From positions 93,640,362 through 93,704,361 of the forward strand of contig NC_084759.1 of assembly GCF_028858725.1 (NCBI RefSeq): a stretch of 64,000 nt of DNA, read 5' to 3'. The notes beneath the pieces are model-generated. The model did not search any database. It was given only the letters and a program-made list of their open reading frames with translations, and was not told the origin of the DNA. Below are positions 49,142 through 63,300 of the stretch, one piece after another. This stretch comes from Colius striatus (lineage: Eukaryota > Chordata > Aves > Coliiformes > Coliidae). Each line of letters begins with the position of its first letter. Position 1 is the stretch's first letter. The translations under genes and the position numbers were made by a program.

Positions 49142-51311
49142 TGTGTCACGTTGTAAATCAAAACTAATTCAGTACTGTTGTCATACTTTGAAAAGCTCTT
49201 TGTATCAATGTCTGGATTCTAATAATATAATCTCTACAGTTTTGGTGGAGTTCAAGCATGTGGTTCTGAAGGAATGGCCCTCTGAGGTGGGATGGTTATT
49301 TGACAGTCAGTAGCTCCTTTTTTCCCTCTATCAGCACTCAAGATAATGAAGTTAACATAGGGACCACCTCCTGCTTTGATAGTTCAGAGCTCTTCTTGGT
49401 CAGAGAAAATCAGGAAGCTATTCTTTGGAGAGCTAATGCCACCTTTTCGGAGATGTGATCCCCTGCAGATTCCTGATTTGTGCCTACTTCCAGAGGTCAG
49501 AAGTTTGACAGCTGAAATCCTCTGCCTGGAAAAGAGACAGTCTCAGAAGAGCTTAGGCTGCACAGGGCTTTTTTTGGCACTGGTTCCATGATGGTGCTGG
49601 GCATAAGAGAGAACTGTAAACTGTGGTAATGTAGAGTAACTGACAGGAGGGATGCTCCTCTTTTCTGTCCTTATCTCTAGCATACAGAGGGAGGACTTGA
49701 AGGTAGGTGCAGCATGAATGAGGATGAATAGAAAAGCAAAGACAAGGAAATCTGCAGATGGGAACCAAGATACTTGTTCTTGTTTCTCAGAGATACTTCC
49801 TCTTATACCTTGGTGAACAGTTCTGTTAAACTTGTTATGTTAGTTGTGTTAGAGAGAGGTAGAATAAGTACCATATATTTTGACACATCTTTCTTCTCTC
49901 TTCTCAGTCTTCTATTATTCTGCATACTCTTATTAGTCTAGTTTCCTAACAGATTTGCCAGTTCTTCAGTAAAATTCTTAAACTTTTGGGTTCCAACTAT
50001 TCAATAGAGGTAAACTTTAAAAGAAGCTGAGTTTCTGTAGCAAGTTTTAATAATATACAGGGCAGGGCAGGATACTTCTCAAAGCTAGTTATATTCAAGG
50101 CAGCCTGTAAGTCTTGTCTGGCAATAAAAAATTGCTAGTGAGATTGGCAGTTTGCTAAAACATTCCTCTAACAGACACCCAACCTCTTCTGCTCCCCTCC
50201 CAGCTAGCTGGGCAAGCAGTAGTAATGTAGAGGCAGGAACTTGGGAGGTACTGAAGATGTTGGTGTGAGGGGAGGACAGGAGTGTCATGCGGAGTTGAGA
50301 TATGGGAGTTGGAGATACAGGGTAGATGTGGTGGAGTGATATGAGCTCTATGTATAACTGTGTAGGTGATCTTATGGGGAGCTGCAAGGACATAACAGTA
50401 AGAGATAACTGTAAATTGACTGCCTAACATCCATGTTCTTCCCCATAGCTGAAAGAGGTGATGAGAGTGTGACAAAGGAAGCAGCACACCGCTGACACAG
50501 AAAGAACATCAATGTGATATTGGACTGTCTGCTTCCTCTTATAACACCTACCCACATTCAAATAAGGGAGGAGCACAGGGAAAGGCAGCACTTTTAACTG
50601 GAGCCTTGCTGTTCTCACTACCTAGAAACAAGAGTGAAAAGAGTCTTGACTCTTTAGATACAAAGAGTTGGCTTGGATTAGTGAGGGTCATTAAATTAAC
50701 ATCTTGCCTTGAAAAATGTTTTGTTCTTAAAAAACCCCTTTTGCCTATGCTGCTGAGAAGCATTTGGCTGGCCCTATTGAGAAAGGAGAGAGAACGTGTG
50801 TGAGATCAAAATATAATGAGGGCTATTGCAGTTAAACTGTGAGACACAGTTACAGGAAACTAGGCTTTCCTAGGTCTCTGCTCAGAGCCTGCATTTTTTA
50901 GTCAATCTCAGTGCAAAGTGACTATGAAACTTAAAGTTTTTACTAGCTTTTGAGCCAAAATGGAAGTGTTCAACAGAGATTGCTTTTTCATGAGTGTTAA
51001 CTCAGTAGTCTGGGATCTGACTGACAGTTGCGCTTTGTTCATGCTGGCTCCTGCAAGTTTTAGAAGGCTGCATTATCTCTTAATTTGTTCACTTGTAAAA
51101 GTTTCTTCAGGCTTCTCCCTCTTTGTTGAAGAGAGGCTGGCATGCTGCAGGTCACCAGCACTATAAGACTTTGGTATTCATCAGCATCCCTGCCCAGGCT
51201 GATGCTAAAACAGGCTTGGCATTACATTAAAATTACCGTGAGTCTATAGCTTTCAAAAGCTGGATGTATTTGTGGCTTTTTCTGTTTCTTTAGTGAGGGG
51301 AAGGTTTCTTC

Positions 51312-51325
51312 CCACTAGGGGTCAC
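51312..51325 (+). promoter_or_regulatory. CTCF-like motif, plus orientation
   Basis: CCACTAGGGGTCAC matches 13 of 14 core positions. It is in HLCS intron 5, oriented towards the right edge. Confidence 0.35.
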
Positions 51326-54300
51326 TTACGAGCTGGGTTTAGAGAACACAGTAAGGCAAAAATTAGGGAACGGATGGAAAACATTTCGTGTAGTGTGTTG
51401 TATATAGATTTGCATTAAAATATCATTGCATGTTTGCAGGGACTGCCCTGTATAATATTTCCTCAATTTTAAAACAACATTTTAAATTCCACAGGAATTG
51501 ATGGTATGTAGTGTCAAAGTACAGTAAAACACTTTCAGTTAAGAAATCTTGGTGGGAGATGAAGGGGACTCCAAATGTGGCGCCAAGTAATTCCAGGTGG
51601 TTGCTAAAGCTGCCTTTTGTTTTTTGGGGAAGGAGGAAAGAGGAATCTGTCAAACACTCTCCTTATTTTACACTTACCTAGTTAAAACTGTGTTGTCCTT
51701 CTTGCATGATAGTAGTAGGCATGTTGTTTATACTAAACATCAAGCACATTTGTAGGCACATAATAATGAGTATCATACTTATGTTGCATTATGGTTTGTA
51801 AACAACTTTTTGGCTATGTATTGATTCAATAAATGTTTTTCAGGATCATTTGGAAAATGCAAGAACCTTTGAGGAATGAAAGAAAATATCTTGTTTATAG
51901 CAATCTTCATAAAAAGAGTCTTTATGCTGCTGTGAGAACTAAAAGTTAATGCTTTTTGTGCTGAGTAGCATTTAATCTTATTGTAGAGCTAACTCTGATA
52001 TGAAATTATTATGTGCTGGCGTCTAACCAAAGTGCCACTCACTGAAGTATATTCTATCATGTTTCAAGGCTTGCTTCAAGGCAGTGTGCATGATACTTCA
52101 CAACCACTTTCTTCAGTAGACATGTTCTTTCTGTACTGTAGAGAATGGAAAATGTTATTAACTTTTCAGAATAGCTTATGTAACATATTTAAAACATTTG
52201 TGAGCTTGATGTTCATGTCTTCTGCTAACTTCTAACTCTTGATAGATAATAGCGTTAGGGTTGAGTACCTTTTTTGAGTATAGATTGCTCTGAATAGAGC
52301 TTTGCTAGACAGTGTGTGAAGTTGAGTTTTCTTAGTTTCAGTTTATCTTGGAGTTTGTAATAGGAATCTAAATATAAAAAGTAAAATTCACAGTGGCAGA
52401 CTAATCCAAATTTACGTTAACTCTGTGTCTAACACAGGCACACATTCTGTTTTAACGTTAAGGCTGTAATTGAAGTGATGGGTCTTGGATTTTGTTTCAG
52501 CACTCAAGAGTTGCAATGAATAAACCTTTCGGAATCAGAGTTGGGGGTAATGCCTTTGAGCAGATGGGTGATTTTAGATAGCAAGACTCTACAACTTGTG
52601 ACAAACGCTCTGGAGATCTATGGCAATTTGGCATCGATTCATTTACTATGACCTCACTGGTAAAGATCTGACAAAAGTGGAGTATTTCCAAACCAAAAAA
52701 ATTGAAATTCTCTGACTGTCAGTGGGGCCTGTGGCTAATTTATGTAAGTGAGACTGGGAAAATGAGAACAGGCTTGGCATCAGCTGGAGTCCTGTGAGAT
52801 GCTATCATGTTACCATTGCTCAGAAATGACTGTACATTTCCACAATGAGAATCATTATAATGGTTATCTAACAATTTAATTAGTGCTTCTTTTGTATCTT
52901 TACTTTTAAGCAAATTATGACTACATGATGTATTTTAATTAAATAGATAAGTTGAATAAAAATATAGAATCAAGAGGAAATAGAAGTGTTTCCTTATATT
53001 GCTCTTCCAAAAAGACAAACCAGCAAACTTTAGCTGTTTTTGAAAACGTGCATTTACCACATTGAAGTCTTCTGAATATATTTCTTTTAATAATTCTTTG
53101 ACAATTCGGTCACACAATAACTTTATTAGAAAAAAAAGTCACAACAACACAAAGCTTATTATTTAAGTTTATCAAGCTGAATTTATTCTGGAAAATTAAG
53201 ATACTTAGTTATCATTGATTTAAAAGAGATTCCAGTAGTCTCAGTTTGTTGAAGACAAAAGACTGCAAAAAATTATCACATGTGATGTGTGTCAGCAGCT
53301 GATAGGGGAGGGACTGATTTAGAAATTCTGTTGTATTTATAATTTGACAGTTCATTTTAATAAATGATTTTGAGTTTTCTGACATGTTGAGGGAATCCTG
53401 AAATTCCAGGTGCAGTGGGAATGGAACTTGGCATGTGACTATCTGGCTGACGTTATGCAGTTCTTACAATAAAAAGCTGATTAAAGAACAGCTGTTAGCT
53501 TGAATCAGAAAGTTTGCTGTACTTTCTACTACACTTTTTATGTGAAAGGGTTTTTTTTTTTTTTTGAGTTGCCGTTGGTCTTTGCAAGAAGTGGAATTGG
53601 TTCCAGTTTAGTAAATCAGTTACTTGGCAATTGTAGTGGTGACATTAATTATGAAAGATTTACATGAATATTGAAGCAAGGTTTTCTCAGAGGAAAAAAA
53701 AATCAGAATATATCTTGTTCTTTTGGTTTCCATGGTATGTGTATTTTTCTTCTGCCAGTAAAAGCAACCTCTGTAAAAGTGCCCTGTAGCTAAGTCCATC
53801 TGGACAACCAGGATTACATGATTTAATTTTAAGAATTTGAGATAGTCACTGTTTTATCTCTGTCAGTATCTCCTTATGCAAACACTAGAGGATCTACAAC
53901 AGTGATGAAGTTTGTGTGTAACTATATATACAGACTTGTGTAACTCTGTATGTATGTGCATATGTATGTTAACATGTATATTTTTTAAATGTCTGCATCA
54001 TAATCTTATTTTATTAGCCATATTGGCAACCTCAAGTTTCAAATTAGGTCATCTTCTTTTTTTACCTCTTCCTTAATAAATACGTTATATAGTAGAAATC
54101 ATGAGTGACATGGGCCCTGGAGAACTCCAGCTCTGAGAAAAGCTGAGATGGGAGTTATTCATCTAGTGTGTAAATTGGAGCATGCTCCTTGACTGATATG
54201 GGTAAGAAGTTTTTTGAGAGAGAAAAACCTCAGGAGGAAGAGCTAGTGGGTCTAGTTTGATACCAGATGAAAGAGAGGACAGACACTGTGTGGGAGGAGG

Positions 54301-57300
54301 AGAGAGGGGAGTGGGACAGCAGCTGAAGAGGCAGAGGTAAGAAGCAAGATTGACCATACAGAAAACAACTTCCCTACAGCAGCTAGTTATGATAATTAAT
54401 ATATCTTAATTTTAACTATAAAATCTGTGCTACTTTGGACTGGTAGTTTCCCTAGAATGTAAGATAAGGGAAGACATTTCATTTTGACATCTTGTTTTAT
54501 TCAGAATCAGTTATCTAGTATGTATTGTTTCTCAAGTTTGTACTAAGTTGTACTATTGAACTTGTTCAGCAAGTATTTTAAGTACTACATCAGAAAAAAA
54601 TAAAAATATTACTCTTAATTTGTAAAAAATGAAGAAATGTATAATAAAAATGGTTGTTAAAGCCATGTCTTACAGAACCGGTATTGAGGAGACTAGTACA
54701 GTCTGTCCCCACTTGTTTTAACACAGAAAAGATTTTCTTCTACAATTTAAGAGTAATAGCGGCCATAATGAATTTTCATTTTTTTCATATGGTGAGAACT
54801 AAGATCTTGGGACAGAACAATAGATCATTTAATAACTTAAGTCTTTAGAAGTGGGTACAGAGACTGCTGAGTCTCAAAACATTCTTCAGATAAATAACCC
54901 ACATCTAGATATTTGCTCAGCTTCTTGTCTTTCAATATAGACTTAGTGTAAAGCGAATACCATGTTTTAACAACTTCAAGACAGAATCTAAATAAAGATT
55001 TCTGTGTAACTTACCTTTCAACAGATGAAGTAAGTCATAACTTCAGTAAAAAAACTATATTGTTCTTAATTATTTGAAAGGAAGAGCAATATTCAGTTGG
55101 AGAAAGCATATGACCTCTGTTTTAAAGAATTTTGCCTTAGTGCTCACTACCTATGGTATGAAGACAGCTTTTAGGAATTGAAAACATCTTAAGCTCTCTG
55201 AATTTTAAGATGGAGAGAACTGTTTTGTGAGGGTGTGTCTCAGCCATTCTGTGTAGTCAAAATTGATGTAAATTAATTCCTGGAGGCATTTCTGAAGGTA
55301 CAGAATCATTGAGAATTAAATTTAAAAAATTACATTAAATAAGCAATTACCCATGCATTTTTGTGGTCTGGAAGATACTTTTTTTTTCCTTTGCAAAATG
55401 GAATTGTTGTTATTACAATTAGTTCATGTACAGTTAGTACCTGACAAGAACAGCAGCTGCAGAGATAAAAGTTATCCGATTAGTTTTGCATTTTTTCACT
55501 GAGTTGATATCTAAGTACGATGTAGTAGCTGATGAAAAAGAAAATACAGTAGCTGAAAGCAAATGCTTATTCATATTTTCTGCTTCCTATAGGGAGAGAG
55601 GCGCCTTCCCAAAGTTACCATAAACAGAATGACCTGCAAATTACCATAAATATTTGAGCTGCTCGTTTTCATTCCTGAGGTTTTGTTAGAAATACATGAA
55701 AACGTTTGAAGTGATGCTTTTGTCTTTAGGATACTTCTGTCATTATTTTAAATGAGTGTAGTTGATATCAGGAATGTTTTGAACTGAGTTCAAAAGATTA
55801 CCTGTGTTTCATAGGAGAACAATTGATTCGAGCTGTGAGCATATGCTCATTGGCTTGCAAATTCTTGTGGATTGTTAGAAGAAGAGATAGTTACCTTATG
55901 CTTGCTGTGCTCTTCTCTTGTGCATCTGCTGCTGGCCACTGTTGGAGAGAAGGTACAATTTAAACAGATTATATACTGATATGGCTGATCCTTTGTCCTT
56001 GTGTTCATTTTGTTTGAGCAACAGCAGCTTTTGACAAGAGCTACTCCTTTCTGCTAGGTGCTAGGTATTTTATAATTTGAAAGAGTTGTTCGTCAGTCGT
56101 TGCAACCATGGGGAGCTTTTCTTTGTACCTGTTTTAGCCATAAAGAACATCTGGGAAGCAACAATGTTTAATTTGGTATTTTGGTCAAATGGAATGTATG
56201 AATAGCTAGCATGATAAGGATATGCTTTAGTTATCTCTGCAGCAACTACTTCCTTTTGGAGGTGGGAGAGAACTTCAGTCTTCCCTAAATATTTTCAAGC
56301 TTTTTTCTTTCTTCATTGATGCACTCAGACTAATGACAGTCTCCACTTAGAAGTCTGGAAATAGCAGGTTAGGCAGTTTTGAACTGCAATAAACCTTACT
56401 ACCGTTATTGCTATAATTATTACTCCATATAAAACATTTTCTCCATCTGTTAAAGGATATCTCTTCCTGTTAGAAGCATATGATAATTTGCTGGTAGAAT
56501 GTTACTTTCACAGCCACTGTCACATTCTTGATTTTATGTAATAACACTAGCATTAAAAACTGAAAGTACACCTCAAACTTTAAATTCAAAATTAGACAAT
56601 AATTGCTTTGCTCTCAGTCTCCTGTTTCCCTGGCTATTACATTCAAGGGACGGAGACTTAAATTGTCTCTGTTTAACCAAGGATAAATTAGTCACTGGGT
56701 GTCACAGACTGAGTATACAGACTTTGTAACTTGAGTTCATTAATCTATGTAGAAGTGTTCTGGAAATGCATTTTAAACATTTTTTATGCATTTTAATACT
56801 GGTAGAAGTAATCCTGGAAACATTTTCCCTCCAGACAAATTTTTTAGAAGGGAACTCTCTTGTTTGAGACTGGTAATTAAGAACCTTCAACAAAGGTGGT
56901 TCATATTTAATCAGTTAAAAATTCATATTTGAAGTGTATATCTGCAGAACGAGTTTTCAGTCTTTCAAATTTTGCTTCATTCTGGCCAGGTACTTGACCA
57001 GGTTCTTGTAATCTGTGTAGGGTGTTATAGTCTTAGTCCTCATTTCTGTAGAGCTCCCTTAGCCAGACCTCGGCTGTTTTAATCTTTTTAATCTGTTACT
57101 CTTTAGTATTACAACAGGGTTGAGAAGTTTCAATTCTACTACTTTTTGTGAGCAGTCAGGAGCTAAGAAATGCGCAATATAGCCATATGCCCAGGGAGCC
57201 AGAATCTCCTTTCACTCACTGACTGCTGAGCTGAAATAAAAAGTTGCATTAAATTTTACTGCTGCTCCACTTGAAACCTTTCATACGTTGTCAGAAGTTT

Positions 57301-60300
57301 GAGGCTTGCACTGCATTCGATAACATTTGCAATAGACTACGCTGGTGCCTATATGAATCAAGCATTTACTGTTTACATAGTTTTCAGCAAGTATTTACAT
57401 AAGGTTATATTTTGTTGTTCCCTCCAGACTGCTGCTTCCAAGACATTTCCTTACCTGGGTTAATACTAAATTGTAATGGGAAAAATCTGAAAAAATGAAG
57501 TCATCATCTTTTTTGGGTGTGCTATTCAGTTGAGTCTTAAAACTGGGCAAAATAGCATGTTTCCAAGCTTTGTTGTTAGATTTTATTAAATGAGGTCTCT
57601 TTGGGCTGAATGAGTTCTTGCCATTTGTGTTAACAAATGTTGCAAAATTTTGTTTGACAAATTGGATCTTCCCTAAGCACAGAAACAGGTGGTTATCCTC
57701 AGAAACAAGTGGAGGGAATTCAAAGTCCTTTAGAGTAAAGAATGTGTCATTGTCAAAAATGCTACCGACGGCCTGTATTTGCTTTTGTTGACCACTTATA
57801 AGCTGCCTTGGTCTTGAGTCTATTCTTGTTTGCTTCTTTGAGTGCCTTATTTCCCAAAATCACTCCTAAACCCCTGAATTTCAGTTATGAGCTTTGATTT
57901 CTGCTGTATTGTCTGCAATACCGTTAATGTTTTCTCAGCATCCTTGATTAGCAAGGAGATCTTGGTTACAGTGACAGTTAGCAGTGATCTTAGTAATGTT
58001 TTTTATCTTTGGAGTAGGTATACTCTAAATAACATACCGAGCGTATTCTTGCCATTACAGAGTATTATTTCCAAGAAATTAATCATTTCTAAGATGTTTC
58101 GTTTGGTATCTTTTTTCATTCATAAACTGCTATGTCAACCTGAATATAGTTTAGAAAAGATTATAAAATATATGATACATATTGAACATTAACCGTGCAA
58201 CTTTAGGAACATAACTGTATTGTGATCTCTGAATTATGGTACGTGTAGAAATGTGTTGTGTTTTCACTCTAGTATTTCACAGACATTTCTTTTAGCTCAG
58301 AAACACATACAGTGTGACAGAATTGGGAGCTCCAGTTCAGAAGAGGCAAAACTGAGGTATGGCTGAAATCTTGTTGAGTTTAGTGGATGTCTGCAGTGCT
58401 AAGAGGAGACCCTTTGACTCTTGGTCTACTATTTCATATTCATGAGCACTAAATTCACTCACATGTTATATATATAAACCTGTTGAAAAGCAAAACAAAC
58501 CTGATGGAAAAGCTTAAACTAAGAATTGTGTATTATCAGTGCTTAGAAGAAATATTTTCATAGATTTTGTTTACTCAACGCATTCCACTACTACTTCCAA
58601 GATTTTCAACAAATAATTTTATCCCCAGTTAAAAAAAAAAAAAGGTACCAAATAAAAATACTATTATGTGATAGCTGTTTAACAGAGCCAGTTTTACCAG
58701 CTGAATATATTGCATCTAATTTATTGCCCTATTAGCTGAGAACAAAATTCTTCTGTATTTTTTTTCAAGTCAGTACTTGTGAGAGTAATTTAAAATGTGT
58801 ACAGCATTTAGAGTTAGATTTATATCTTAATTTATTCTTCTAAACATGACTTTGATTTTTTTTATCCCCACTTTAATATGCATAATGTTCATATTTTAGT
58901 TTAAAAGTGGAATGTCTTTTCCCTTCTGTCTTGCTTCTCTATACATATTTTTAGCACAAATGCACATATGCTCAACTTAGTGTACAATTTTCTTCTGCAA
59001 AAAATAACAATTTTGTTACAAAGTAGATGTCATGAAGACTTAGACGGTCAAACCGTAATTTGTTGTGCCTTTTTTTGGTAGGATAAATCAACACCTACCA
59101 CTCTTCTGATTTATCAGCCCTTTCATTGCAATACTGATTTTTGTGAAGTGTTATGTAGTGATGTTATGTCAAAATTTGACCTTGCTTTTATTGATCCTGC
59201 ACCCTCAAAGTCAACTTTAAAGTCTCTTGCAGCAAATGTACCCCAATTACCGTACTATGTTATGAGTTTACTTTGCATAAGTGATCATATACTATTTAAT
59301 TTCTGAAATTAAGATTTACAAACTATTAAATGAGATTTTTGGCCTGTAATTTTTAGTGTCCTTTAGTTTGGAAACATCTATAATAAAGTTTTAGTTTAAA
59401 TTTTGCGAAATATGTGGGGGTTTTGACACATACATTCTTTGTTCCTTTTTGTGTGTGTGTATATTTACGTGACTAAGTGTAGTTATATGGTAACATGCGA
59501 TTACAATTGGCTTAAAACCTGGTTAAATTCAATCCTTTACTGATTCTTGACAGAATTGGGAATTCTTGAAGAGGTTTTGACATCTGACTGTGGACTCTTG
59601 CATTCAAACATTTTCAAATAAGGTTTGAAACTGACTTGGCAAGTGCTTGTGAAGAATTTAATACACATGTGTTTAGTACCTCATCTTGCTCTGCTACCTG
59701 CATCATAAAACCTGCAATGTAATATATTTTTTTTTTGGTAAAACTGATACTGAACCTAAATCTGTTGTTTTTTTGTTTTTGTTTTTTTTTAACTTGTATA
59801 GCACATTGATGATGCATTTGTAATGTGTTAGAGGAGTACTGATTTTGTTGTTGTATGTGAACATGGAGCTAATTTATTCAGTGTTATATGAGTTGATAAG
59901 ATACTATAGTGTTGTTTAATACATTTTTTTCAATCATAAAACACTGAAGTTTGAGACCCATGCAAGTTTCCTAATAAAAACAGAAGTTATTCAATCAGCA
60001 CAAGCCACAGTAAATTAGTGCAACGTTATAAAACACTGCTTCATCAAATTAAGGAGTTTTTGTTTAAGTATACTTTTGACCTTTCAGAATGGAATATGGT
60101 TGTCTTTGATGTGCATTGTGCTTTTTTTCATATGCATGGATGGCTTCAGGTTTTTTTTAAAGATATGCTTTCAGTTCTGGATGACGTTTAGCCTTTGACC
60201 CAGCAACTTTCTTACAATAAACAGTTTGTTGATGAGAGCAGCTGTTGGGAAGATTGCTTCCAGACTGTTCTGTTGCAGATCAGTATGAAAAGCAAAAGCT

Positions 60301-63300
60301 AGCATGCACCTTACAGCATTGCTCTGATGTCCCCTGTGTTCCTCCACTGGGCTCTGGTTTGCCTTGAGGACAGTGCAGCTAGCTGCCTTCTGCAGCTGGC
60401 CTTGTCCAGTGCCTGCAAAGGTTGTTACGTAGTCAGCACTGCAAATGAAAGTGCTTTATCAAAACTGAGAAACCAAAACAAATGTGTTCTGCTTAGGGCA
60501 GTACGCATTCATTGTTTGTTTTTTTAAATTATTGTTATTGTTCTGTCCTTTTAATACTATATTTATACTTTTTTTTTTTTGCATATAACAATAAAAAATA
60601 TTATTGCCTCATTTCCTCTATTTGTTTTACATGACAGAATGATACCATGTACCTTCTAGCAACCCCAATACCTGTGTAATACTGTGCTAAAAACAATAGA
60701 GAGATACTGATGTAAAAAACTTGACATGGAGACCATTTTTCATTTTCATTGCTGATTTCTTTTATCTCATTTTTGACCTTATTAACAACATTCTTTTCTC
60801 TATAGAATGTAACATTTGATATATTTTTATTAGTCAGTGAATTCTGGCATGGGCCCCCCAGCCTGTTTTTAGAATGGACTGATGCACATTGACTAAATTA
60901 ATTTTCTGCCTACATACAGTGCATTTTAAAGCTAAATTAAATTTTAGAATCAAATTTAGGCACAGATTTATGAGCAGTTGCTGGACATGTAGATTGGGAA
61001 TGGGTTGAAATCTAAGATACTTCATGTTTGAAGAAATATAACGGCAATAAAAAGCATAAGGATACCTTGCAGCACTTTGTTAAAAATCTTTCCCATTTTT
61101 AGACTAAGTATTCCACATATTGACTGGCAAAATGGACCCACATTATATGTGACTCTTGCTACCTCTCCTACTTCTGAGATCATGCACTGTGTAACTGTTT
61201 ATGTAATGTAGTACTTGTTTTTTAAAACACACTGAAGTATGGAGACAAAAATAAAGAACTTGGTCTTGAATGACCTTGCAGAAATGATTAGCTTTTTCTG
61301 CCTCTCTTGAGAAAGTATCTTGCAGACTAAAGTAACTACCCAAACCACTAGAGACTCCTAAAAGTCCTGTTTGTTGTGAGTTTAAAAAGTTACCAAATGC
61401 TGCCATCTTTCTAAATGCCCTTCCATATTTTATGCAATCAACTCAAGTTTTGTACTGTATCTGGGTTTAGGAAATATAAAAAGATTATTAATAAACTGAA
61501 ACAGACTTCCTAGTTATGTAGTATTCTGAGAATGCATAGCAAATATCAGCCAAGTAACTACAGAAGTTCATGAGAATGTACCTTGGTTGTACTACAGTAA
61601 AATCTTTATGAAGTTCTTTGGGGGATGGGGAAAATGAGTGGAGAACTGGTGATTTCTGTCCTTCCTAAGATTTTAATACTATGAACTGAAACACCAGTCA
61701 TGAAAACAATGGCCTTCTGCATGCTGAGTAGACTAAGATAGATTTACAGATTGTCCCCTGACTTAGCCTGGAGGAGTGACCTCAGCTCAAGTATGTCTTT
61801 TTTATTGATAAAATATGCAAAACAAAGTAAAATATTATAAGTAATCTGAAGATAAATTAAAATCAGTTAGTGGAGCCATGGAGGGTAATTCTCTAGCTTG
61901 CTCAGTTTTTATCTGTTTCCTTGAACAAGGATTGAACTTTGACTTAGGCAGTTAATATTAAAAGTTTTCTATATGCTTTCTGAAAATGAATTGAGTGGCT
62001 TATACATTTCAAATCAGATTTATAATGGTTTTTTTGTATTTTATAGTTCTATTTTTTTTCTTGTTTCAGTTATTACAAAATCCATCTTCAAGCTTACACT
62101 TAAGTCTAAAAGGGCAACTATTCAGGACTCCAGACATTGATGTGCAGTTTGGTAATGTTATTAAATATTAGTGACATCTGAACAGTATTGAAATAATTAT
62201 TGTGACTGTCCAATGAAGTCTTTTAATCTGATTGTCTGGTTGAGGCACTGGCTTTGACATACAAACACAAAAACTAGATCTGCTATTTACAGCTTTTCTC
62301 AGTACTGCTGAACTTGTAGAAAATTGCCACTACAACTTCATTGCCGATGTAGTTTTTCCTGGGAGAGTAAAGCAACCTTTCTCCCATTTGAGTATTTCTA
62401 TAGAAGTGGTTACAGCAGGCCTATTCTTCATCCTCTTCCAGTTCCTCTGTCAAGATTGTGATTGCCAAGAGATTATCTTCTTTCCTTATCTGATATATCA
62501 GCTTTGGGGTTTTTTTTATCCTTTCTTTTTTTTTTTTTTCCTAAAGAGAAAGACATTGTACTGTGGTTTTCCCCCCTTGGAAAAATAATAAAATGCTGCC
62601 TTTTAATGACTGATCGTGATACTAAATTTAGTATTTATAGAATGTTTTATAAAGCCTCAGTAAAAGGTAATACATATATGCTAGGATTTGAAAACAATAA
62701 GGATAGTGTATAACCACTTTTTTTCCTGTGGCTTCTGTATATTTACAGTGAGGGTTTTTTTAGTGCTATTTCTTATTTATGTATTTATTTTAAGCATTTT
62801 TTCTATATTAAATATGAACGTGGTTTTAAAATGGGACTATGGTTGTGTTATGAAACTGTCTTCTGCTCCAGACCTTAAAGTATGGCATTGTTACAGGAAG
62901 TAAAAACACAGACAGCATCAAAAAAGCATTCTTTGTGCCTCGTTAGTAAAAAATGTCTGCCAAAACTTTGCCCTCTTGTGCTAATAGCTGACTTTTCCTG
63001 CTGCCAGCCTCCTAAGTCGCTAGCATTCAGGGATGGAGTTGCCACTCTAGATGTGTTTTTTGCTGGCAACAGCATACTGCTTACTACCATGTTGGGCTTC
63101 AGTTTGTTTCTATTGGATTCAAGAGATGCTATGGAAGCTCTCCAGTGACTAATTTAACACCTCTAGACTTGTAGAGCTGTTGAGCAAAGCTGTGTAGTAC
63201 AAGAAGGATGTATTTTTTTGTATGTAAGTATATGCATGTGTGAATTTTTATATTGTAAAGTTGAAATTAGCTTCCAAATTCCTTGCACTCTGTATTAAAA

